A stretch of 64,000 nucleotides of DNA from a virus. A program made the translations under genes and the position numbers. Positions 58,401 through 64,000 of the stretch are shown one piece after another (positions within the stretch are counted from its first letter, which is position 1; every line of letters starts with the position of its first letter). The notes under the pieces were generated by a model. That model worked only from the letters and a program-made list of their open reading frames with translations, was not told the origin of the DNA and searched no databases. The DNA is taken from positions 16,763 to 80,762 of IMG/VR virus record IMGVR_UViG_3300033182_000595; one strand, written 5' to 3'.

Positions 58401-59698
58401 AATATCCTGACGGATCGGGCGGGTTTATATCTCAAAAATACTCAGTAGATTATGGGCCGGATGGAGTTTATGGCACAGCCGATGATGATGAGACAGAGGA
58501 TTACTTCTCATCCGTTGCGCTTGGTTACTCAAAGACGGGAGTCGTTGTGGATGTTGGTCAGTTTGCTAACAACCCAAGTATTAAGTATGATCCAGCTGTT
58601 GGTGACTGGGAGGTATTTGATGGTAGCTCTACTTTTAATTTAAAGGATGTAGATGTAGCCATTGCTAACTTAGTTGACTCCGCACCAAACACACTTAATA
58701 CATTAAACGAACTCGCCGCGGCTCTCGGAGACGATCCAAACTTTGCCACCACTACATCCACAGCACTTGGTAATCGCGTAAGAGTAGATATAAATACTCA
58801 AAATCTTACCACTACACAGAAATCAAATGCCAGGACAAACATCGGGGCACAAGTAGCAGGTTCTTACGCATCATCAGGCCATAACCACGACACGAGATAC
58901 GCAAGATTTGATGCCAGTCAGACATTAACTGCCGCAAATAAGACGCAAATACTTAGTAATATAGGAGCGCAACCATCAGGGAGTTATGCCGCATCATCTC
59001 ACAACCACTCAGCATCAGATATAACAAGTGGTCAGCTCGGAATAGCTAGAATACCCACGGGTACTACATCTAGTACAGTATGTGTAGGTAATGACTCCAG
59101 GTTGTCGGATGCCCGTACGCCAACTTCCCACACCCATGACGACAGGTACTACACTGAGACAGAGATGCGTCATATCTTGTCTCGTGCGCACGGATGGGCT
59201 AGTTCATATGGAACATCTACTGAATCAGCAACTAACTGGAGTATAGTAGAAGATGCATTAGAAATTGATCTTAATAGTGACTCCTCCATAGGCGCTTCAT
59301 ACAAAGCAATCCGAATAGAAAAGGGAGATGTTGTTAGATTTACAGTAATGGTGAAGGGTAGTGCCGCTTCAGGTTCAGGATTGTATTTAAGAATATACGG
59401 AGATACCGGTCTTGATGATTCGAAAACTCATATATCTGTTTTTACGGGTGAAACCGATGTCCAGTTAGTGAGTACTTCGTCCTCAAGTGTGGAACACCCT
59501 TTCCATAGATGGAACTGGATTGAAAATCAACCAATATCCACATCATGGAAGGATTACACTTATGACTATGTGGCACATGCAGATGGGTTTATTAGTTTAG
59601 TTATCTTAAACTGGTCAGGTCACGGGGTTAATAGTTTGTTCGTTAAAAATCCTGACATTCAGGTACTAGCTAGCGGTAAATATTCATACGCAACATAA
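55397..59698 (+). CDS. Large tail fibre protein, 1433 aa
   Basis: N-terminal helical coiled-coil region with heptads. Many HTHSQY-type His-rich turns (for example THSQYYTKTEVD, HTHSQYALTTDL, HTHAQYALIENL, HTHSQYALKTEL), typical metal-coordinating fibre repeats. Two near-identical modules (YADDPDTPGDQEYW) and a diverged third. C-terminal domain with SWKDYTYDYVAHADGFISLV. It overlaps both neighbours. Likely a main receptor-binding fibre. Confidence 0.82.
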   Translation: MTVQSRATLKSYFITGASPSEAEFADLIDSTLLVGDIEVGLASTSSVNPLSASAGKTLNDKISDITARVVVLEDTENTFASNYYNKSEVDSLITAVDQVIYNLTYQSQINDLQDQIDNIDTTGSPSSISISNVTGLQDALDAKATIAELNSTRDALQASIDSINTDGVDLSGIEQSIANLNSEIEALETSLASKADSSHTHSQYYTKTEVDTLVGDISVEDHTHTASDITDLNQEIEQKTNLLVSDHSESTNNPHNVTKAQVGLGKVENLTPPEIVAAAGIATDESLADLEQQLLDHTNQPNPHGTSKSDIGLGNVPNVDVQQLLDLHLQEENPHNVDLNFFDVYSTAEADSRMQFYIDSVRYAFTPAYSGDSAGALGDIAWDEDFLYFKQQPTKWVKVPFSSIEEFNLDNVTKISAADIQVTGTDGSTLLSVSDAGVEIGAGSIGSLTISDYTRGFPGEEGETTLLESENQIQISSDRVLIRNVKINHGTIAELDLVQSQQGSYNFLSAVKADLPRAYILDTTTPSIKISDLTYEFDPVEGVRMVPVESNPAEFTYSYDLARWTSTVDSDLNKFAYLADLPDLSPYALKSELPSNIGQGGDEGSNTTDVVLSGSTGGLDNYAFTSGAGIYADDPDTPGDQEYWTYTDDVLSTGLVIDYGYGVNNPSLKYNPATEAWEAFDGVTTFGIISPYTKDEIDSIIAGKADLSHTHSQYALTTDLLTFVPYTQLEVNALLDGKADAVHTHAQYALIENLPNFNTFSLKTDLNDYATLEDLAAIETSVTNVTNITEEVVFDNFITLDASAGGIREGYAFTEGAGIYADDPDTPGDQEYWALSALGYFDAGIDVDIGQGVNNPSIKWSITDEEWVVSDGVSAFKMQGYSKEEVDELIENFEVVGHTHSQYALKTELLGYFPYTTSEVDALISNVESSKADVIHYHNDLYAPLNHTHSQYALTSDLPDLSNYATLSDLASIDTGTADTGGLFGGTITIDSSSSEGYAETKYPDGSGGFISQKYSVDYGPDGVYGTADDDETEDYFSSVALGYSKTGVVVDVGQFANNPSIKYDPAVGDWEVFDGSSTFNLKDVDVAIANLVDSAPNTLNTLNELAAALGDDPNFATTTSTALGNRVRVDINTQNLTTTQKSNARTNIGAQVAGSYASSGHNHDTRYARFDASQTLTAANKTQILSNIGAQPSGSYAASSHNHSASDITSGQLGIARIPTGTTSSTVCVGNDSRLSDARTPTSHTHDDRYYTETEMRHILSRAHGWASSYGTSTESATNWSIVEDALEIDLNSDSSIGASYKAIRIEKGDVVRFTVMVKGSAASGSGLYLRIYGDTGLDDSKTHISVFTGETDVQLVSTSSSSVEHPFHRWNWIENQPISTSWKDYTYDYVAHADGFISLVILNWSGHGVNSLFVKNPDIQVLASGKYSYAT
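57222..58640 (+). repeat. Three-fold internal module in the large fibre gene
   Basis: Units begin near 57222, 57780 and 58360. Units 1 and 2 share GAGIYADDPDTPGDQEYW and VNNPS(L/I)K; unit 3 has GPDGVYGTADDDETEDYF and NNPSIKYDP. Each is followed by a His-rich HTHSQY turn. Confidence 0.65.
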
Positions 59699-62319
59699 TG
59701 GCACGCAGAAAAGCATATAAGAATATTACTATTCACCCCGCACAAGGTGGTGCATTGATTGGGTCTGCCTCGGATGATGTACCGATTACACAGGAGTCTA
59801 ACTACTTATCTAGTTCAGCAAATTACACCACTAAGTTAAATTTCCGCAGAGAGACAGACGGAGAGTTAAGGAGAGAAGGGTGGGAGGTATTCAATCCAAG
59901 GGATGTTAATACTGAGATATCTCAATGGGGAAACAGGATTACCTTTAATGCGATAAACTCTCAGTATCCAATCCGTGCAATACATCAGTTCCCGGGCACT
60001 AACGGAACGCCAGTCCTTATTGGGATCGCTGGAGGTGAGGTATGGAGGCTACGGTCAGGCGAGGATACATATGCTCAGGATTATGCCAACTTAGACGCAA
60101 AATATGCTACTGAGAACGGAGACTTTGAGGGCAATGAATACTGGATAGGAGTAGGTGATGATTTCTATTGGGAGAAAATCTATCAGTTTGAAAGGCACAT
60201 GGATGTGTTTGATAACAATAAAACTAATCTGTCACCATTTGAGGGAGGTGCATACAGGTGGGAGATTGTGGATGTACAAAACCATATAGTTATCAATAAC
60301 GGAGTAGATCTTCCAGTCGTTTATAAGTCAGAGTGGGCTATTGCTGAGCCACTTTATTCCCTTCGAGAGAATGGAGTAATTTCCGTTGGCACAATAGGAG
60401 TATTCCAAGACCGATTATTCTGTGCAGATTTGACAGTAATCGAGAGAGGTTATGACACCTTGTTCGCGCAATCTTCCCAGCCTTACGGATATCTACCTGA
60501 AGACCCATTATATGGTTATTATAGAACGCAACGGTATCAGTATAGAATGGTGTATTCGGCAGAGGGAGAACCAAAACTATTTAATAGCGGAGCTATACTA
60601 AATAATGCCGTCGTCATGGAGTCTGGCGGATTAGCGGGAAGTCTTAATTCCTCAGAGTCGGGCGCATATTACTTTTCACCAAGGTATAATTTCAAGATAG
60701 GTACCCCAGCAAGCATGTACAAGTTGCACTCCCTAGGGACTTATCAGGGAGAAGAAGCATACACGTTAAATTTCATACAACCACCAATGGTGAAAACCGT
60801 AAATGAGGACGGAAGTCTTGAGGTTAGTGGTTTGTTTCTTGGTCAAGATATAGGTACTGCGGAAGATGTATACGCTAGAGATCCATTAAATCCAGATGAT
60901 AAGTATTCAGCTAACTTTGGCCCAGACAGGGCATACGGTACCGAGGATGATATAGATGACGGGGATTACTTCACAGCTACTGGATCCTACAAGATAGTAG
61001 ACTCTGGGGGGGATGATGTAATTCTTAACGACAATACAACAGGTCAGCCACTTAATGGAATATATACGATTGTATTACGCCCGTATGCTGAGCAACTTTC
61101 ATCTCCCGCTGCATTTCGTGAGTTCTCCCAGGATGGCTCTAGGATTCTAAAGATGAAGCAATTAGCTGATAAGCTAGTTGTCTATAGGGATTCCGGATTT
61201 TTCTTCATATCGAGAACAAATAGTACCGAGGTTCCATTTGCTATTGAGCCAAGATATACAGGGGGAAGGGTGGCAGACTTTAGGCACACAATTATAGATG
61301 TGGATGGGAATCAACATATCTTCATGGGTAATAGTGGAATCTATGCGATAAATAGAACGTCTACTGAGCCGCAACCCATATCATTGTTTGAGATTGGCCC
61401 ACCATTTTGGCAACTTGTACCGCCCGACTTAGCTGAGTTTGTATATGCGGTAGATAATCCAATCACTCGTGAGATATTTATTAACTGCCCCCTAGGATTG
61501 CTACAAAACTCCAAAGGAGATTTCATAGACGAGAAGGGAGAGATTATATACTCTGAGCGGCCCAATATAGCTTGGGGTGTAATTGCGTACGATTACATAA
61601 ATAAGACTTTATCTACCATTGATACTTCATTTACATCTGCCTCATACATCCGTAAGCCAAAACATAATCGAGTAGGCCCAGATGAGGCATGGTTTGTCAT
61701 GGGTGTACACCAAGCAAAAGATGATGAACAGATATATGTAGGTACTCAATATAGGGAAGACTCAGAGTATGGCGGCGTCATGGTAAGGTATGGATACGGA
61801 CCACCTAAGATAAATGAGAGGGAACCATACAGGCTTTACAGCCGATTGGGTTACGGCTACCGATCTAAAATAAAAAGTGGGCTCATTGACTTTGGTGATT
61901 CATTCTCCGACAAGGAAGTCCGTACATATGTATTGGAACTATCCAGCAAGTATGGTGTCACGCCCGTTCGTGTAAAAATAAGCACATCTACTTCTCCCCA
62001 AGGCACCGAGCAGATCGAGACTATGCAGACCGTGGACGGAAAGGAATTGGATTATGTTGAACTAAATAACCTAGTGGATGAGAACATGATACCAATGTAT
62101 GTTCAGGCTCCATACATAAGGGATGAGATTACGGTGTTACCAGATGTTACATATAGCGACCAGGTATTGGCTGAAATAGGATATGTTGATGACCAAGAAA
62201 AATTCTTCGATACCGAGCGTCCTGTAGTAAATAATAACCCCATTAAAATAGTTGGTAGAACATTTGAGGTCAGTGGTGTAGATACTAGGTCTGCTACTCA
62301 GGCATATAATCAAGGATGA
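59698..62319 (+). CDS. Tail nozzle/tubular protein B-like, 873 aa
   Basis: Start overlaps the fibre stop (TAATG). Beta-rich with repeated strand pairs and the segments GNRITFNAINSQYPIRAIHQ and IFMGNSGIYAINR, resembling propeller-like tail nozzle proteins of podoviruses. Contains GPDRAYGTEDDIDDGDYF, related to the third module of the fibre. Assignment is by size, order and pattern. Confidence 0.62.
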   Translation: MARRKAYKNITIHPAQGGALIGSASDDVPITQESNYLSSSANYTTKLNFRRETDGELRREGWEVFNPRDVNTEISQWGNRITFNAINSQYPIRAIHQFPGTNGTPVLIGIAGGEVWRLRSGEDTYAQDYANLDAKYATENGDFEGNEYWIGVGDDFYWEKIYQFERHMDVFDNNKTNLSPFEGGAYRWEIVDVQNHIVINNGVDLPVVYKSEWAIAEPLYSLRENGVISVGTIGVFQDRLFCADLTVIERGYDTLFAQSSQPYGYLPEDPLYGYYRTQRYQYRMVYSAEGEPKLFNSGAILNNAVVMESGGLAGSLNSSESGAYYFSPRYNFKIGTPASMYKLHSLGTYQGEEAYTLNFIQPPMVKTVNEDGSLEVSGLFLGQDIGTAEDVYARDPLNPDDKYSANFGPDRAYGTEDDIDDGDYFTATGSYKIVDSGGDDVILNDNTTGQPLNGIYTIVLRPYAEQLSSPAAFREFSQDGSRILKMKQLADKLVVYRDSGFFFISRTNSTEVPFAIEPRYTGGRVADFRHTIIDVDGNQHIFMGNSGIYAINRTSTEPQPISLFEIGPPFWQLVPPDLAEFVYAVDNPITREIFINCPLGLLQNSKGDFIDEKGEIIYSERPNIAWGVIAYDYINKTLSTIDTSFTSASYIRKPKHNRVGPDEAWFVMGVHQAKDDEQIYVGTQYREDSEYGGVMVRYGYGPPKINEREPYRLYSRLGYGYRSKIKSGLIDFGDSFSDKEVRTYVLELSSKYGVTPVRVKISTSTSPQGTEQIETMQTVDGKELDYVELNNLVDENMIPMYVQAPYIRDEITVLPDVTYSDQVLAEIGYVDDQEKFFDTERPVVNNNPIKIVGRTFEVSGVDTRSATQAYNQG

Positions 62320-62678
62320 ATCCAGTAGTAAGAGGTTTTGATCGTAATGTGGAAGCGCAGTTTCCCGAGGAAGAAGCTGTCCCTCAGAATCTGCGCGAAT
62401 GGTGGATGGAAACAAAATCCAATCTTGAACGATTAAGGGATCGCACGCGTCTGCTAGAGCAAGAAGTAGAATCACTAAAAACTAAGATATCAACCTTAGA
62501 GAATAATACAGTGAGTAGTACCTCTCAATTTACAGATGCACAAGCAGAGCAGTTAGCTAGATTTATACAATATTGGGAGATAACGACAAGCGGAGGTTTG
62601 GTACCATACACGCACAATGCATCAGATATTGGTAGTGCAGAGCGTAAGGTAAAGGACATATATGAGCATGATGCTTAG
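62316..62678 (+). CDS. Coiled-coil fibre/adaptor protein, 120 aa
   Basis: ATGA overlap. Long coiled coil (NLERLRDRTRLLEQEVESLK), then a C-terminal ASDIGSAERKVKDIYEHDA, a peptide common at the ends of phage fibre proteins. Confidence 0.7.
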   Translation: MNPVVRGFDRNVEAQFPEEEAVPQNLREWWMETKSNLERLRDRTRLLEQEVESLKTKISTLENNTVSSTSQFTDAQAEQLARFIQYWEITTSGGLVPYTHNASDIGSAERKVKDIYEHDA

Positions 62679-62690
62679 ACTTGAAAGATT

Positions 62691-62712
62691 GTAACACGAA
62701 GATTATTGTAAC
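62691..62712 (+). promoter_or_regulatory. Copy of the 22-bp GTAACAC element in the fibre cluster
   Basis: GTAACACGAA then TTGTAAC, 22 bases, three bases before ATG 62716. TTGAAA at 62681 and TATTGT at 62704 are 17 bases apart and could be a promoter. Confidence 0.5.
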
Positions 62713-62715
62713 ATA

Positions 62716-63282
62716 ATGCCACAGCCAAGTAGACATATTACTGCACGATTGACCATTCGCAGAGGTACTGAGGCTGAGTGGAAGGAACACAACCCCGTCT
62801 TGCTCGAGGGAGAACCGGGTTGGGAGAAAGATGCGAAGCGACTTAAGATAGGCGACGGGGTCACTCCATGGAATGAGTTGCATTACTACTTTGGGGGAAA
62901 CTCTGAGGCTCCAAGCTCTGTTATGCACAATGGGGAGATTATACCCGAGTATATCAATTCAGTTTCTGGTGCCCTTGAATACTTTGGTGCGAAGTTTCAG
63001 ATCTACGATGACTTTGGAATGAATGAGTTTATATCTGGACTTACTGGCGAGGAGCCAAAATACACGCTTACAGTAGGTGCAGGATCGGGTGGTATAGCCT
63101 CTGCTAATGGTGAGAGGTTATTCGTGTACAACGCAACTGCCAACTTAAGTGCCATACCTCTAACAGGATATGAATTTGAGAACTGGACGGGCGAGGGAAT
63201 CGCTGATCCATATTCTGCCAATACTACAAAAGTAGTAAAAGGGGATGAGTATGTTCGGGCTAACTTTAAAATAATTAACTAA
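62716..63282 (+). CDS. Mtd_N-type receptor-binding protein with InlB-like repeat
   Basis: 188 aa. N-terminal ARLTIRRGTEAEWKEHNPVL, then EGEPGWEKDAKRLKIGDGVT PW... region matches the Mtd N-terminal domain. C-terminal YTLTVGAGSGGIASANGERL, then LSAIPLTGYEFENWTGEG, matches the bacterial divergent InlB B-repeat. Probable accessory fibre. No reverse transcriptase or template repeat accompanies it. Confidence 0.75.
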   Translation: MPQPSRHITARLTIRRGTEAEWKEHNPVLLEGEPGWEKDAKRLKIGDGVTPWNELHYYFGGNSEAPSSVMHNGEIIPEYINSVSGALEYFGAKFQIYDDFGMNEFISGLTGEEPKYTLTVGAGSGGIASANGERLFVYNATANLSAIPLTGYEFENWTGEGIADPYSANTTKVVKGDEYVRANFKIIN

Positions 63283-63581
63283 TGCCTGATACCACATCCA
63301 TATTATATCAAGTAGGCACGGCGGTGAAATCTGCCATAGATGCTAGTGCTGGGAGTACAGACTCCTATACAGAAACATCATACACGGATGGAGTGCTTAC
63401 ATCTCTTACTAAATATGCATCACAGGGAGGATTAAAATTGGAAACAAAAACATTCACCTACACGGATGGTCAACTGACCCAAGTATTAGTGCAGGACGGA
63501 TCGGATGTAACCACCCTTACGCAGACTATAGCATACGATGGGGATGGTAATGTCTCATCAATTACAAAGGATTACGCATGA
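63282..63581 (+). CDS. Small structural protein, 99 aa
   Basis: TAATG overlap. Thr/Ser/Tyr-rich beta sequence with YTDGVLTSLTKYASQG, FTYTDGQLTQVLVQDG and IAYDGDGNVSSITKDY, a pattern reminiscent of YD-type repeats. Likely fibre accessory. Confidence 0.65.
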   Translation: MPDTTSILYQVGTAVKSAIDASAGSTDSYTETSYTDGVLTSLTKYASQGGLKLETKTFTYTDGQLTQVLVQDGSDVTTLTQTIAYDGDGNVSSITKDYA

Positions 63582-64000
63582 GTTTCTCACTAAATGCTAC
63601 AACTGGAGTAATCACTCAAAGTGGCACTGATACTAACCTTAGTGGATTAAGTGGAATCGCAGGAGTGTCAGTCATCAGTCTTGGTGGTGGCACAGACTAT
63701 GGGGGAATTATATCCTACCCAAAAATATATCAACTTACTAAGCAATTAGTAGTCGAGGGTGATTTAACTTTTGATGCCAATGATGAATCCTTAATGCTCA
63801 TTAGTGGACAGAGAGCTATATTACTGAAAAACGGATCAAGTTTAAATATATCTGCATTGTACCAAGGGTCACCCACTAGGGCATTGGCAATCAACTCAAA
63901 TATTTACCAGTTTAATCAATTTCACCATCCACAGAATGCTACGATTACCGCTGAAGCAGGTGCTACTATTGATTTTGAGGGAATAACAATAGGCGCGCAA
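63578..64000 (+). CDS. Fibre/structural protein, 3' end outside window
   Basis: ATGA overlap at 63578; 141 codons are visible to the window end without a stop. MSFSLNATTGVITQSGTDTN, Gly/Ser/Thr-rich, beta-type sequence. Truncated by the window. Confidence 0.7.
   Translation, partial: MSFSLNATTGVITQSGTDTNLSGLSGIAGVSVISLGGGTDYGGIISYPKIYQLTKQLVVEGDLTFDANDESLMLISGQRAILLKNGSSLNISALYQGSPTRALAINSNIYQFNQFHHPQNATITAEAGATIDFEGITIGAQ

Noticed and set aside
62716-64000. Diversity-generating retroelement
   Set aside because: Mtd_N domain suggested one, but no reverse transcriptase and no template/variable repeat pair with adenine-specific changes is seen.
1-64000. CRISPR array
   Set aside because: The repeats seen are dispersed palindromes and short tandem units, without regularly spaced identical repeats and spacers.

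Overview
The window is a gene-dense stretch (about 64 kb) of a tailed, apparently temperate bacteriophage genome. The evidence is a terminase, portal, scaffold and capsid series followed by tail, nozzle and fibre genes, plus a DnaB-type helicase, SSB, an annealing protein, two tyrosine recombinases and the 3' half of a tRNA-Arg that looks like an attachment site. There are no rRNA genes, complete tRNAs, insertion sequences or CRISPR arrays. Gene order and the nozzle/adaptor-like proteins suggest a podovirus-like particle (inference). The host cannot be named. Many genes have AGGAG-type ribosome binding sites. The 2OG oxygenase, GDSL tail esterase and small Lys/Cys-rich proteins resemble those of marine and other aquatic phages.

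Layout. (1) 1-4.4 kb, plus strand: end of a very large ejection/polyvalent-type protein, a metallophosphoesterase and small genes. (2) 4.35-23 kb, minus strand: a tyrosine recombinase, a DpdA/TGT-like base-modification enzyme, and a long set of overlapping genes. This set holds a RadC/JAB protein, an SNF2-like helicase, a five-gene PRTRC cassette (E1-like ThiF, E2-like protein B, protein F, ubiquitin-like protein C, protein E), a clamp-loader-like ATPase, a ligase-like nucleotidyltransferase and many unknown small genes. (3) 23.0-23.94 kb: a 930-base non-coding region with palindromes and an iteron-like array beside AT-rich DNA, a candidate origin or control region. (4) 23.94-30.2 kb, plus strand: two proteins sharing a TEVPSY motif, a PP-loop (PAPS-reductase-like) enzyme, a PD-(D/E)XK-like nuclease and a cluster of tiny Lys/Cys-rich proteins. 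(5) 30.1-37.8 kb, minus strand: 2OG oxygenase, HNH protein, SSB, DnaB helicase, a probable initiator/loader, a frame-disrupted RusA, a Cas4/RecB-like nuclease, an annealing protein and a ParB-fold protein. (6) 37.8-39.8 kb: divergent switch-like region, RHH regulator, membrane protein, tRNA-Arg-derived att site and a second integrase. (7) 39.9 kb to the right edge, plus strand: small and large terminase, portal, scaffold, capsid, SGNH esterase, fibres, holin candidate, adaptor, a 1433-aa fibre, nozzle and more fibre genes.

Most genes within each block overlap by 1-20 bases, often as ATGA, implying translational coupling. A 22-bp palindromic element (GTAACAC, 8 bases, GTGTTAC or a variant) recurs at least a dozen times, mostly just upstream of first genes of transcription units, and looks like a phage-wide operator or promoter element. 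The most interesting content is the phage-borne ubiquitin-like conjugation cassette with a JAB-domain protein in the same operon.
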